Assembly (NCBI GenBank): GCA_030512295.1
Contig: JAULSR010000002.1
Location: 5,704,001 to 5,768,000 of the forward strand
Origin: Bombardia bombarda
Lineage: Eukaryota; Ascomycota; Sordariomycetes; Sordariales; Lasiosphaeriaceae
DNA length: 64,000 nucleotides
Direction of reading: 5' to 3'
Shown: one piece after another, positions 12,803-25,048 of the stretch
Position numbering within the stretch: the stretch's first letter is position 1
Layout of the letters: each line of letters starts with the position of its first letter
The notes under the pieces: generated by a model
Database searches by the model: none
What the model was told of the DNA's origin: nothing
Seen by the model: the letters and a program-made list of their open reading frames with translations, nothing else
Position numbers and translations under genes: made by a program

Positions 12803-14602
12803 ATGGAGCACGACACGGTGCTGCGGAGCGGGCCGGCCATCGACGCCGCCGGCATCTTCCTGGTCCTAATCACCGTCTGCGTCTTTGTCCTCCCCATTTT
12901 GATATACTTCCCACCCACTACGCCGTCCAAGACAGAAGCCCTCTTGCAGACACATGCAAAGTTCGGCTTGGATCCCTCCAAATCCAAACTCGACTCGAGA
13001 TCGAGTCCAGCACCCACAGGCAGCCGTCAGGGCACGCTGCGTAGTCTCTGGATCTACCCCATCAAGTCATGCAAGGGCATCGAGCTCACTCAGAGCAAGG
13101 TCTTACCTACTGGTCTTGAGTTTGACCGGCTGTTCACCTTTGCGCAGCAGAAAAGTCCGTTTCCCGTCAGTCTCGACGCCTCGGACGAGGAAAAAACACG
13201 ACACCAATGGGAGTTTGTCACCCAGAGGCAGTACCCCCTACTCGCCACCATCCAGGTTGATCTCTACCTCCCCGACATTGTCAAGTCCAAGGGCCATTCT
13301 ATCAAGTCCTCGGACGCCTTCATCGTCGTCCGCTTCCCCTGGCAGGAAACCGGCCCCTGGGGTAAGCTCGAATGGATCGCAGCCAAAATTGTCCGGGGCC
13401 GGAGCGCCCAGCCTGAAAAGGAGATTATTCTTCCGGTCACCTTCCCCCCGCAGGCAGAGATCAGCGAGAGGGGATACACGTTTGAGGACGTCACGATCTG
13501 GAAGGAGACGGTCACCGCCCTCAACCTGGAAAAGGAGCTGCCGGCTGAGTTGCGACTCTACCTTGGTGTGAGCAATAGGCTCGGCCTTTTTCACGTCGAT
13601 CCGGCCCGACTACGGGAGGTGCACCGGTGCGCACCGACCGCAGCCCAGGCGGGATATCAGCCCATCACTGGCTTCCAGGATGCCGTGAGTCCGCCGATTT
13701 CCCATTCATCCATATAGGCCATTCCATTTGTGGGGGGAGACCAAAACCAACCCTACCTAACCCAACCCAGTAGTGCGTTTTGGAACTGACTGACTGACTG
13801 ACTGACTGACTGACTGACCTGGCTGCATTTTCATACTAGTATCCTCTACACCTTCTCAACCTGTCAAGTGTCCGGGACTTGGATGCCAAGATCGACAAGG
13901 ACAACATTCTCAAGTCCCTGGACCCAAGAAGGTTTAGGGCCAACCTGATTGGTTAGTCTAAACCTAAACCCCCCCTTCCCCCTGCCGTCCCCCGTTGTTC
14001 CCCCCTAAATCCACCGACTCCACAGAAACATCACACCAAGGATACCACCTTGTATGATCCAGAGTCACTGACACCCTAGCAGTTGACGGCGTCGACGACT
14101 ATGATGAGGAAACCTGGAAGACAATACGTTTCAAGCCGGGATCCTCTAACGTCAGGCGCCAAACATCAACATTTCACGTGTCATGCAGGACAGTTAGGTA
14201 AGTGTTTTTCTAATTTTTTCTTCCTATCCTTGTAGCATACCACCACTAGGCAATACCGGCGCCTCTTGGCTGGGGGCCCGTCTTGCCTGCACACCATCCA
14301 TATATCTCCACGTTTAAGAGAAACAAAACTAACACGCCCCTTCCTCCACCATCACTAGGTGCAAATTGCCAAACGTCGACCCAGACAGTGGCATCCGCCA
14401 CCCTGCTGAGCCAGACAGGTCGTTGAGAAAGTTCAGAGACGTCGACGAGGGCGCTAAGAACAAGGGCTGCCTTGGCATGCAACTCACCCCTTTGTTTGAC
14501 AATGCCGCCGACTCTTCTCCTGAGGACTTGGAGAGCTGGGTCGAAGTTGGCATGTCTATCGACGTGGTGGACCGGGGAAGTCACACTTACATTACGCAAT
14601 AG
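12803..14602 (+). CDS. MOSC-domain protein, mARC/YcbX type, membrane-anchored
   Basis: Predicted molybdenum-cofactor-binding oxidoreductase of 450 residues. Animal mARC relatives reduce N-hydroxylated compounds at the mitochondrial outer membrane with a cytochrome b5 partner; that role is inferred here. Exons 12803-13684, 13840-13951, 14083-14197 and 14359-14602 join in phase (the third exon could equally begin at 14080, adding one residue). A single hydrophobic segment (about 15-36) precedes the MOSC_N beta-barrel (from about 76, GTLRSLWIYPIKSCKG) and the MOSC domain. The last exon holds RCKLPNVDPDSG, in which C371 matches the cofactor-ligand cysteine of mARC, and KGCLGMQLTP, also typical of the family. 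I chose the ATG at 12803 rather than the in-frame ATG at 12731 because it puts the membrane segment at the N terminus. Intron 1 contains a TGAC microsatellite. Confidence 0.9.
13788..13819. repeat. TGAC microsatellite in an intron
   Basis: About seven CTGA/TGAC tetramers in intron 1 of the MOSC gene, ending about 20 bases before the acceptor. Confidence 0.85.
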
Positions 14603-15251
14603 AGTGGGTGAAGTACCCAAGTACCTACAGACCTCCACTGGATAGGTACGCTATCAGGATCAGACGAGAAGGGAAAACATAAATCCCGACAAAGAGGAAG
14701 AGCGACCATTTGTATACAACAAGCAAGAAGATGATGTATATATATATGTATATATTGCCAACTACCCACCACCGTACATAACCATATATATATGCAGCCA
14801 ACCAGCCCCCCTTGCTTTCCCACCATCATAGCCAGAATTCGTCCCAGTGACCAATGTTCGTAAATATCCATCGCCCAACCAATTCGCACAAGTCATCAAG
14901 TTTAATTCCCGCATCCCGCATCCGCTGTTCTTTGTGATGCTGAGAACTAAGAAAGGGGGTGGTGTAATAAAAACAAGCCAGTAAAAAGACTAAAAAGAAA
15001 ATGTTTCCTTCCTTCCTACCACAACTCCCGACATGGGTGCGTATGTCCAAGGACAAGGTAATAGCAAGCAATGAACTAGGAACACACGCCCAATACCTCC
15101 CACACATCACACACACACCTCTGCCCAACCGCCCAGCCACGTGAGGCAGCTGCGCAACAGATATGCAAGGCAATATAATGCAATGTACTGTACTGCCACT
15201 GTAATGCAATCAAAAACGCTCAGCAGCTCTCTCCCACACTCAACCATGTCA
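14603..15251. other. Convergent 3' flanks of MOSC gene and SMC2
   Basis: No gene seen. Alternating TA runs near 14733-14755 and 14784-14794 are the only structure I notice. Confidence 0.6.
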
Positions 15252-18200
15252 TCACCTCAAATCAGCAGGCGTCAGCGCCTGCACCATGCTGGTGCCCTCG
15301 CTGAAGCGGGTCTTAAAGATGCGGTTCGCGTTCTGGAACATGCCGTCCTTGAGACTGACAACAATGAACTGCGAGCCCTTGAAGCGCGTCTTGATCAGGC
15401 GGCCAATGTTTTGCGTGTGCGACAGGTCGAGCGCGGCGTCCACCTCGTCCAGGATGTACATGGGCGCCGGCTTGAACTGCAGCAGCGCCATGATGAGCGA
15501 CAGCGCGATGAGAGATCTGTGATTTCACCACAATTAGTCCCATGTCATCATCAAAAACACAAGATAGTTACCCAAAAAAAGGAGAGAGAGAGAGAAAATA
15601 AACAAACCTCTGCCCCCCACTCAACTCGGTCAAACTCTGCTTCCACACCTTGCCCAAACACACTTTGACCTCCAACCCCTCACTAATCGTCTTGCCCTCG
15701 GGCGGATCCAGCTTCGCAAAGCTCCCCGGCAGCAGCTCCGCAAAGATCTGGCCAAAGTCGCCATTCACCTTCTCCCACGTCTCCTGCAGCGCCTTCTTCT
15801 TGTAGTCATCCAGACTGACAATCGTCTCCTCGATCTTGCGCTTGTCGCGGATCACCGTCTTCATCATGTGCTTGAGCGACACCTCCTTCTTCTCGACGCT
15901 GTCGATCATGTTCATCACCTTCGGGTTGATCTTCTTGCGCAGGCCCTGGCTGCGCTCCGTCAGGTTGCGCAGCGTCGCCTTGCATTCGGCAATGTAGTTC
16001 TGCCCGCCGCCTGACTTGAAGTCGTAGGGGGTGCCGGCGCGGCCGAACTGGTCCTTGGCGTCGGCGATCCAGTCGTGCTCCTTCTCCATGTGCGCGGCGA
16101 GCTGCGCGGCGGCCTGCTGCTCCTTGTGGAACTTGTCTAGCTGGTGCACGAGCTTCTGCATCTCGAGGCCCTCCTCGGTGATGCGCGCGGTCTTGGAGCG
16201 GGTGGCTTCTTCGAGCGCGCGGAGCTCGTCGTCAAAGACGTGGAGCTTGGTGCGCTCGTCGTCGAGCTGGGCCTGCACGGCGTCGTGGGTTTCCTTGAGG
16301 ACGGTCTGCTGGCGGACGAGGTCCTCGATCTCTTGTTGTTGGCCCGTGATGGCGACGTCGATCTCCTGGAGCTGTTCGCGGGCCGAGGAGAGGTCGGCGG
16401 CGACCTGCTCCGAGTCGAGCTGGGCGCCTTGCAGCTCCTTCTGGAGCGTCTTGTTGGACGAGACCATCTTGTCGAGCGAGGCGCGCAGCTTGTCGAGCGA
16501 GGCCTGCAGCTCGACCAGCTTGCCGTCCTTGTTGTTGTCAAAGTCCTTCATGTCCTTGTCGATGCGCTTGACGTCGGCGCTGGCCTCTGCGTGACGCCGC
16601 TTGGCCTCGACGACCGACTCCTTGAGCTGCGTGATGGTCTCCTTCATGTTCTCCACGTCCTGGATGATGGAGGACGACGAGTTGCCGCTGATCTGCTCCT
16701 CCGCCAGCTTGATCTCGTGGCTCTTGAGGTCGAGCTCCTGCTTGATCTTCCTAGCCTGGTCGAGCTTGGACTTTTCCCGCGCGATCCGCGCCCGTATGTC
16801 TTCCAGCGAGGCCTCCGCCTCCTTGAGCTGCCGCGTGATGTCGTTCAGCTTCTGCAGCGTGACGAGCACGCCGCTCGAGCTGGGAGAACTGCCGCCAGAT
16901 AGCGTGCCCGAGGGGTCGTATGCGTCACCCTCGAGCGTGATGCTGCGCATCCGCACGTTGGGGTCAAACGTGACCCTCTTGGCCGTGTCTGCGTCCGCGC
17001 AGATCAGCGTGTTGCCAAAGACGTACTCCATAGCCGCTGAGACCTCATCGTCGTATCCCACCAGGGACAGGGCGAGGTCGACCTTGCCGGGGGCGATTCT
17101 CTGCGCCGTCGCGATTGTCTGGGCAGAGGCCTTGAAGGCCGAGATCTTGTTCAGGGGGATGATGGTGACGCGCTTCCGTAGCCTTCCGCCCTGCAGAAGC
17201 TGCGTGCCCGTCACCTCGGTGTCGACTACGACGTTGTACAGGCGGCCGCCGGCGCAGATCTCGAGTGCCGTTCCGGCCCTGGTGTGGTCCTTGTCGAGGG
17301 TGAACAGCTGCGCCACCAGACCCTTCACCTTTGAGCGGTCAAAGTTGGGCGTTGGATCTGCGTAGTTAAAGTCGATGTTGGCCACCTTGCGCTTCAGGGC
17401 GTCGGCCTCCTGCCGCAGATTCCGAGTGGTCTGCTGGAGAGAGCTCTCCTGCTTGAACATCTCCTCCTCGGTGCCAGGCTGGAAGCCAAGTTTCCCGAGC
17501 TCTTTCTCGAGGCGTTGGGCTTGGGATTTTAGGCCATCGATATCCTTCAAAAGCCCGGCGTTTTGCTCCTTTGCCTTCTTGGCCCGCGGCTCCTCCTCCT
17601 TGATGCGTTTTTCGAGATGGGCAATCTTGATCTTTGCCTGCTCTTGCTCCGTCACAGCGGCGGTGGCGCGATTCCTCGCGTCTTGTAGTTGCCCCTGGTA
17701 TCCATTCTCTTGGCCTTCCTTGGATGCGACACCGGTCTGCAGGGTCTGAAGCAGCTCTTCTTTGGACTCTGCCTCCTGGCTCTGCTTCTCCAGCGCCTCC
17801 TTGGCCGAGTCGAACTTGGCCTTGATCTTGTCGTAGGCTTTCGTCTTGACCTTCAGGGCTGTCTCGAGCTCGACGACGCTCTTCTCGCCAGCTGTCCTCC
17901 GCTCTTGTTCTTCCGACATGCTACTCCTCTTCAGGTCGACTACTGTCGCGAGCCGGACAAGCTCGTTGGAATGCTTCTTCACCGCGTCCTCCAGGGCCTG
18001 CGCCTTGCCACCCTTGCGGAGTTCCTTGTCGCGCTGCGCCTTGACTCTCTGCACATCCTGTTCCAGATGGGATATCTCGCTCTTGAGCCGCACGGCCGAG
18101 TCCTCGAGGTCTTTTTGGCGCTGCTTCTTTGCTTCGAGGTCCGAGGCCGACTGCGCCAGCTTCTCCTGGCACCTGACGTAGTCGTGCGCCACCACGACGC

Positions 18201-19069
18201 GGGTGAGGCGCTCGAGGTCGTTTTGCGTCTGTTGGAAGTCGAGGAATGCGCGCTTCTCGGTGCGTAGCTTCTCGAGCTTGGGCTCGATCTCGTCGCGCAG
18301 GAGCTCGGTGATCTCCTGGAGCTTCATCTCCTTCTTGGCCATCGTCTTGATGGCCTTGTCTCGCCGGTCCTCGAACATTCTCGTGCCTGCGGCTTCCTCG
18401 ATCATGGCGAGAACCTCGACTGCCTTCATGTTCAAGACCTTGGTGATGCGCCCCTGCATGATGAGGAAATTGGGGTTGTTGATGTTGAGCTGGACGGACT
18501 GGAACAGGTTCTGCACTGTTTGCTGCTGCGCGCGGTGACCGTTGATCAGGTATTTCGAGGTGCCGCCGAGCACGATCTGGCGGGTGACGCTGATTGTCGC
18601 ATACTCTTCAAAGCCGATGGGCGACCGCTTCTTGTCCTTGTTGTCGAAGACGATGGTGACGCTGGCCTTGGTGACGCCGGCCTGGCCGCGCTTGTAGATG
18701 AGGTCCTGGAGGTTTTGGGCGCGCACGGTGGACATGTTGGTGATGCCCAGCACGAAGCAGATGGCGTCGAGGATGTTGGACTTGCCGCTGCCATTGAGGC
18801 CCGTGATGGAGTTGAAGCTCTCGTCCCTGCATCATTACCAAAAAAGATAGCGGTTAGCAATTGATACGCGAATGAACAGAGTTTAATAATAATGAATTTT
18901 AATTACCATCCTGAAATGACCGTTCGCACGGCGTACGACTTGAAGCCCTGCGCGCAAAGGAAAGAAGAAGAAAAAGGTTAGCATTCTCCCCGCCATGCAA
19001 TGATTTATTTGGTTATTTTATTTGTGCTGCATGCGCACTTACGTCTATGATGACTTCGATGACCCTCAT
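15252..19069 (-). CDS. SMC2: Condensin SMC subunit SMC2
   Basis: Structural-maintenance-of-chromosomes ATPase. In the family SMC2 pairs with SMC4 to form the core of condensin, which compacts chromosomes at mitosis. The protein has 1183 residues, the usual length, in four exons: 19069-19043, 18947-18907, 18826-15608 and 15516-15252, all in phase. The first two coding exons are only 27 and 41 nt. Visible parts in order: N-terminal MRVIEVIIDGFKSYAVRT; Walker A GLNGSGKSN (32-40); a condensin-type block with VRAQNLQDLIYKRGQAG; a long coiled coil; a hinge in mid-protein (FDRSKVKGLVAQLF onward); a second coiled coil; the ABC signature LTELSGGQR, split by the last intron at R1096; and Walker B MYILDEVDAALD with D1119 and E1120. 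The N-terminal block is SMC2-like rather than SMC1, 3 or 4. High-GC coding sequence leaves long but spurious open frames on the other strand. Confidence 0.97.
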
Positions 19070-20518
19070 TTTGGCGATATCGAGTGATCGCGCTCAGACA
19101 GACTGGGCTGGCTTGTTGCTGAATAGCGCGTTGGCGAAGGTTTGGTCAGTAATGCGGCGCCGCGATAAGACACGCCTGCCGCTTCTCCAAAACATGGAGC
19201 CCGCCTTTTGCTTTTGTTTACTTTTGCCGCAAAGGAGGTGCCGCCCCGCACCCACGCGTACGCACGTGGGTCTCTTGTACCCCGTACACAGTGTGAGCCT
19301 TACTAGCCTAGTCTGTGCGAGAAACTGTATCAACCCCCACTAGGAACTTACACCAGAACCAGGACAAGATTTGAATGCTTGGTACAAATCTGACTTTGAG
19401 ATGTTACACATATATATAATTCATACACACTCTTTTTATATTACGGTTTATTTCAATATTATACGATGATGAGCTAATTTCACCCTACTTGAGTTATGAA
19501 ATTGTGCCATCGGGATGAACAGCCATGATAAAAGGGCCCCACGACTGTGGGGGAGGATGTGTCACTGCTCAGTGAAAGTGAACCGCCAAGGTGCTTGGCT
19601 ACGAGAAATTCTGCAAACCCCTTTTGTTATTGACATATGTAGTATTTAACAAAATGGTAGAGTTAGAAATACTTCAGCCATATTAATCCAACATTTATTT
19701 TATCCAGAGTTTAAGAAAATAAAGCTGTAAAATCAAAAGGGACATGATTTGACAATGGCGCGAAACATGCACAGAAGCCGCAGGCCGATACGGTGGATCC
19801 TGCACAAGCAAGGATGCTGAGCATGCTTTCTTGGCACTCATTGGCCACATTAGACAGGGAATCAGGGCAGCACAGGGGGTGCCCACAAGTCTGAAGTCAC
19901 CAAACCGCCGCCCCTAGATCAGTGGAGAGCCACCCAACTGGAACAGCCCGCGCCCAGAGAAGTGGCCCGAGGGGATACGTAGTCCTCTCTCGCGCACCTA
20001 TCGCTCCCCGTCCACAGAACTCGATCTCCATTGTTCCATGTCTTGTGAGATACACCATCAACAGCTCAACACGGGAAGGAAATTCAAGCGAAAATCGCAG
20101 TGTCCCTATTCTAATGTACCGACCTCGAATCTGGAGTGCTTGACCAATTGAAATATCTATTCTGGCGTTTACAAACGCTTCGGTGCATCAACTTTCTGGA
20201 CCTGGCCTGGCCTGGCCTAAATCTACCTACCTACCTACCACCTACCTACCAACCAACCACCTGAGCCGTGACCCAAAGACGTGACCCCGTCCGCCCGCAA
20301 CAAACACCACCTAACACACACCTATCCGCCCAACTCCGAAAGCCCGGCAGTTGTCGATTAATTATCTAAGGTTTAACAGCAACACACGCAACCGAACACA
20401 CCAACGAAACACACACGACGACGTCTATCAATGATAGCAACATCCCTCGCGGTCTGATGCCTACTCCTCACCACCGCCATCGCTGTGCCCCGAGGTCAGC
20501 GGCCTCTTCAACAAGAGG
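19070..20518. other. Divergent intergenic region, SMC2 and LysM gene
   Basis: Presumed promoter region for both flanking genes. I see an AT-rich section (19390-19700) and a TACCTACC cluster at 20217-20252. An ATG at 20457, out of frame with the LysM start, would open an upstream reading frame. No gene is supported. Confidence 0.5.
20217..20252. repeat. TACC-rich cluster
   Basis: Repeated CTACC units, roughly 270-300 bases upstream of the LysM start. The same motif recurs singly elsewhere in the window. Confidence 0.6.
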
Positions 20519-22507
20519 ATGCCAACACCACCACCACCAGACGCAATGATCCCTTCCAGCACTCTTCTACCAACCACCGCACACGACCCAAACGCCACAG
20601 GTGCCCGCCCGCGCAACCGTCGTCCCGCAAGCGCCATACGCGATGCAACATCCTCCTCATCCGCCATCCCTGCCGCGCACATAGGCAGCCTCACAGGGAG
20701 GAACGATGCCCGCTCCGACTTTGCCACGAGCGGCAGCCCATCCCGCGCCGCCGCCGCAAAGAACCCAGCCGGTGCCCGCAGCGGCGGACTTCTCGACGGC
20801 TCTTGGGCCCCGAGCTGGGCTTCCGTGCAGGAGTTCGCCTCGTCGCTGCTCACAGGCGCTGACAACAACAGCAGCAACAGCAGCGAATCGGCGCGACGGG
20901 CCCGGGGCAACAGGGACGCGAGCCAAGGGAAGGCGACGACGCGCTCCGGCACGGGGGGAACCAGCAGCAGCAGCTGGGGGCCCGAGCCCCCCAAAGACCC
21001 CAGGCTGCGGCCGCGGCTGCAGCACGTCGACATCGCGGCGGCCGGCTCACAAGCGAAGCGGGACGCCGCGCTCAGAGCCATGCGCACGGCGAGCGTGCTG
21101 GAGAGCCACGACGGCGTCAACGGGGGGCTGGACACTTCGGGCAGCTACAAGAAGCGCAGCTCGGACGAAGTGGCGCGCGGCGGCTATGGCGACGATCCCC
21201 AGCAGAGCCGGGAGCCCGCGGAGCACCTGGTGTATATCCACCACGTCCAGCCGAACGACACGTACGCGGGCATCGTGCTGCGGTATCGCTGCCGGGAGGA
21301 CGCGTTTCGCAAGGCGAATGGGCTGTGGTCGAGGGATAACATCCAGGTGCGCAAGTGGCTGGCGCTGCCGGTGGATGCGTGCGAGGTCAAGGGGAGGCCT
21401 TGTCTTGATCCTGCGCTGCTGTCGGGGGCGGGGTCTGGCCAACAGGTTGATTTGCTTGCGCCGACGCCTGAGGCGACGACGGACCCGTTTGGACGGGATG
21501 TGAGAGAGAACGGCAGGGATGGGTTCTTTGGGGGGCTGCCGTTGGCGAATGGTCATCCCTCGGAGCAACAATTAAAGATGACGGAGGAGGAACGGCCTTG
21601 GACGCACGTCAGGTGGGTGTTGTTGGATTCGTCTCCCCATCCTGTCGAGATTGCGCGGGTCGAGCGGAAAGCGCTGGGGTACTTTCCCCCGCGCCGGAAG
21701 AAGAGCATTCATACTACGTCGGCTGTCTCGACGCCCCGGGGCTCTGTCGATGTCCCGAGCATCATGCTGAGCTCCGGGCCGGCGGGCCTGGAAAGTCCCG
21801 GCAGCGCAAGGTCGCGGCGGCCGAGTCTTCTGAGTACCCGCTCCCAGCAGTTCAGCAGCTCTTATGGTGGCGTCCCAACGATGCAGAGCGCCGCCGCGAA
21901 TCGAAGCAGGGTCAACAGCAGCGGCCCTGGAGATGACGCTCGGCCGGCCTGGATGCGCCGGCCCGGCGGTGTCGGCTCCCTGGGGAGGAGCGTGCGAGCG
22001 CCCGGCCCCGAGAAGGACTATCTCAACACGTGGACGAACAAGCACATTCCCGGTCTCAACATCGACTCGCTCCCGTCTATGTCGGTGATGGGGTCTGAAA
22101 TTGCGCGGTTCGGTTTCGGCAGCAGCGGCGCCGAGGGCGAGCGCGTGGGCATCGTCGAGAGCCCGTTTGAGGACGGGAGAGACACGGCGTCGACGAGTCG
22201 CCTGGGAGCAGCAGGAGGCACGGGGCTCGACAAGGCCGCGGCGAGCATTGAGACGTGGCTGCGGGGTGCTTTCTCCAAGCGGCCGTCGCCTGGGAGTGGG
22301 ACGCCGGTGCTCGGGCCGCGGAGGGCAGTCGCGGCGGCGCAGGCTGAGGTGGGAGATCTTATTGAGCTTACAGACACTAATAGTGACGACGGACGAGGAG
22401 GAGGAGGTGGTGGTGGTGGTGGGTTGGATTTTGGGTATGATGCGGCGGCCGCGGGGGGCAGCTGTTTGGAGCGTTTGGCACGTCGGGGAGGAGTGGCGGG
22501 GATGTGA
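20519..22507 (+). CDS. LysM-domain protein, probably intracellular
   Basis: Single-exon gene for 662 residues. One LysM-like domain lies at about 234-285 (HLVYIHHVQPNDTYAGIVLR, then NGLWSRDNIQVRKWLALP). LysM modules bind N-acetylglucosamine polymers in secreted proteins, but this protein starts MPTPPPPDAMIPSS and shows neither a signal peptide nor a membrane segment. It is therefore more like the eukaryotic intracellular LysM proteins than the secreted chitin-binding effectors, a reading from architecture only. The rest is low complexity: Ser/Ala/Arg-rich before the domain, Ser/Gly-rich after it, with a poly-Gly run near 628 coded by GGA/GGT. Short conserved-looking blocks (KDYLNTWTNKHIPGLN near 500) suggest a second functional region. 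The chosen ATG is the first in this frame. Confidence 0.85.
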   Translation: MPTPPPPDAMIPSSTLLPTTAHDPNATGARPRNRRPASAIRDATSSSSAIPAAHIGSLTGRNDARSDFATSGSPSRAAAAKNPAGARSGGLLDGSWAPSWASVQEFASSLLTGADNNSSNSSESARRARGNRDASQGKATTRSGTGGTSSSSWGPEPPKDPRLRPRLQHVDIAAAGSQAKRDAALRAMRTASVLESHDGVNGGLDTSGSYKKRSSDEVARGGYGDDPQQSREPAEHLVYIHHVQPNDTYAGIVLRYRCREDAFRKANGLWSRDNIQVRKWLALPVDACEVKGRPCLDPALLSGAGSGQQVDLLAPTPEATTDPFGRDVRENGRDGFFGGLPLANGHPSEQQLKMTEEERPWTHVRWVLLDSSPHPVEIARVERKALGYFPPRRKKSIHTTSAVSTPRGSVDVPSIMLSSGPAGLESPGSARSRRPSLLSTRSQQFSSSYGGVPTMQSAAANRSRVNSSGPGDDARPAWMRRPGGVGSLGRSVRAPGPEKDYLNTWTNKHIPGLNIDSLPSMSVMGSEIARFGFGSSGAEGERVGIVESPFEDGRDTASTSRLGAAGGTGLDKAAASIETWLRGAFSKRPSPGSGTPVLGPRRAVAAAQAEVGDLIELTDTNSDDGRGGGGGGGGGLDFGYDAAAAGGSCLERLARRGGVAGM

Positions 22508-23302
22508 CGGCTGTTAGGGGACGGTCCGCCGCGGCGACGACTATGAGGAATAACAACAAGAAGGCGGATTAGTAGAGATGCAATAACAGTGTGTGTGTGT
22601 GTGTGCATTGTCATTAGCAAAGGAATTCGATACAGGAAGGAAGGGATTGGAGGGACGGGGCATATAGCATTGTACTCGGGCGTTTGTTTCTTTTTGGTGG
22701 GGGATATCAATATCCCCCGTTCTTTTTTGTTTTCTTTTTTACTCGAAATTTTCGTTTCTAGCAGCTCCTTTCTTGTATATAGCGCAGCACTAGGCAGCAA
22801 GCGAGTATACCATCACATAGTAGATCAGAGCAGGACAGGGCAGAGCAGAGCACGGGATGCCGGCCGGCGTCTTTGGCGTCTATTATCAGGCGAATCAAAT
22901 AGAGAACTATGTTCAACAATATCTTAGTGTTTATATAATACGGCATGGAATTAATATTTATAGAAGTGATGGAAATCACAGTATGCGCAGGTGCTGGGAG
23001 AAAAGAGTGATGTCGGAAACCATGGTGCTTCTTCCATTGGGGCTGCTGGCAAACAATAAGTGCACAGTGTGTTGAAATACTGGCTTACTGTCCTCTGTCA
23101 TTTTATAGAACCCCAACCCCTATAACTGCGCAGTACAGGTCTGATCGTCCAAGCTTCCTCAGCCTACATACAAACGGAATGAGAACCTCACACCCATTGT
23201 GTTAATCCCGTATCAGTCCTGCGCAGTTAACCATGACAACAGGGCTCTCTTGAGCCGTCAACTGCCCAATCTGCACTCCCGTCCACTGATTTTCTAAAAA
23301 GA
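22508..23302. other. Intergenic, LysM gene to ARV1
   Basis: The 3' flank of the LysM gene and probable ARV1 promoter. A GT dinucleotide run lies at 22589-22605. No gene is supported. Confidence 0.55.
22589..22605. repeat. GT dinucleotide repeat
   Basis: About eight GT units, 80 bases after the LysM stop codon. Confidence 0.9.
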
Positions 23303-24381
23303 ATGCCCATCTGCATCGAGTGCCGACACCCGGTCAAGACACTTTGGCGCGAGGGCGGCGGCGACAAGTCGACAGGCCACAACATCCGCCTGACCGTATG
23401 TAAGAACTGCGGCCGCTTCTGCGACAAGTATGTCGAGCATGACTTTGTCGTGTTGTTTATCGATTTGGTCTTGATCAAGCCGCAGGTAAGCAATTCGAAG
23501 AGTTTATGAGTTCATGTGTGCAACTTGGTACTAACAGACGATGAAATTAGGTATACAGACATCTCTTACACAACACGTTGATGAAGGATGAGGATGAGTT
23601 TGCGGTATGTTCTTTAGATGCTTCACACTTATACAGTAGTAGTGCTAACGCATATGCTCCAGCCCTCCATCATCCGCCTCGGCGTGCTCCTCTTACTCTT
23701 TGACGTCTACCTTACATGGGCGCGCATAGAGAAGCAGTCGGTCCCCGGGCCCTCTGGTACGGAGTCTGTCGGCGGCAGCAATTTCGGTCGCCTAGCCCAG
23801 CAGCCGATTGTGCTCCAGTATCTGTTCTTTTGTAAGTAGTGTCCATGGGTTATGTATCCCATCAATTCGCATATCCAGCCCTTGACAGACACACCACTTA
23901 CACACCCTCCTTTCACCTATCCCGCCACATATACACCCCATACTAACAAAATCCCCCAGTACTCCTCTGCACCCTCTCCACCCTCGCCTTCCACGGCTCG
24001 ATCCGCTTCCTCACTTCCAGCCGCTACTCGCCGCTCTCCCTCCTCGGCATCCTGCCGCAGTACTCGCGGCCCAACTCGGTCTCGACCGCGCTGCTCGTCT
24101 CGTCCTCGACCAAGCTGTTCCCCATCCTCATGGTGATCTGGGAGTACGACGTGCCCGCCGCGGCGCGCTCGCTCGGCTGGGCCGTCGTGGCCAACAACGT
24201 CGAGGCGCTCAAGATCCTGCTGGGCTGTGGTTACGGCGTCGCCGCGCTGCTGGCCACGGCCGGCGCGCTCAGCCGCTGGGCCATGGGCCGGCTGGTGCTC
24301 TGGGCTGCGGGGCTCGAGGGGTGGATTCGGCGGGCGCGAATAGTGTGGCGGAGGATGGGCGGGCGCTGGGCGCGTTGTTGA
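23303..24381 (+). CDS. ARV1: ARV1, ER sterol/lipid homeostasis protein
   Basis: ARV1 proteins sit in the ER membrane and are needed for normal sterol distribution and GPI-anchor/sphingolipid metabolism. Four exons, 23303-23485, 23551-23604, 23663-23831 and 23960-24381, join in phase to 275 residues. The N-terminal ARV1 homology domain is clear: CIEC at 4-7, then a second pair in CKNCGRFCDKYVEHD, a putative zinc-binding C-x2-C pair arrangement, followed by FVVLFIDLVLIKPQVYRHLL, which is typical of the family. Several hydrophobic segments follow (PSIIRLGVLLLLFDVYL; TALLVSSSTKLFPILMVIW; a segment near LLGCGYGVAALLATAG). The C terminus is Arg/Trp-rich. It converges with the V-ATPase gene to the right. 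Confidence 0.95.
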
Positions 24382-25048
24382 TGCATGCGCGGGATTGGGC
24401 GGGGAGGTTGGCTGTTGGGTGAATTTTGCTGTGGTTGTTTTTATCATGGGGGTGGGTGGGTGGTTGGGTTGATGATAGATGGGAAAGGAGGGTTATCATT
24501 CCTTGCGGACAGAGCGATGAGAAGTATATATTGCAACAAGGGCTATCACATTACGTATTGTTTTTGTTCTGGTTGACAATTATCATGCATCCGCACCGAG
24601 CCACTCGGCGTATTGTTGGTTTCTATGCTTTAATTTGGCCTCCCTCTATGAAAGGTCTCCTGTTTCTTCCAAGTTGCCACTGCACGAATACAATGGCCCT
24701 CAACAACAAGGGGCGCACCATACGCATACACACACACGCACCCACTTGCTTGCCCCTCCGTAATCATACCAAAGTAACAAAGGCCGCAATAATCCCGCCC
24801 CCAAAATTTATAAACGCCAAACCCTTATTGTGTGTAGTATTATGTGATGTGGATGATGTTGCCGTGGGTATTCGTACAAAACAGCAAAAACGTCTTTTTC
24901 CTTCTCTCAGCCAGCCGTCTCTGGAAGAGCGCACCCACCAGCCAGTATAGTAGAGCCGTAGGGGATAACAAGCCGACCGAACCGTCGCCGTCATCGCAGT
25001 CCGTCTTTGAAATCTCTTTCTTTGGTGATAATCATTCGCGGTTGGTCT
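24382..25048. other. Convergent 3' flanks of ARV1 and V-ATPase subunit e
   Basis: No gene seen. The sequence is ordinary and has no repeat worth noting. Confidence 0.6.

Noticed and set aside
16144..16902. Open frame of 252 codons on the plus strand inside SMC2
   Set aside because: It lies antisense to the SMC2 coiled coil; Leu/Val/Asp-rich readings like this come from the GC-rich codon use of the real gene. No domain.
16601..17365. Open frame of 254 codons on the plus strand inside SMC2
   Set aside because: Antisense to the SMC2 hinge region; Ser-rich, no domain, no independent support.
22018..22800. Minus-strand open frame of 260 codons over the LysM gene end
   Set aside because: Mostly antisense to the LysM coding sequence and of low complexity.
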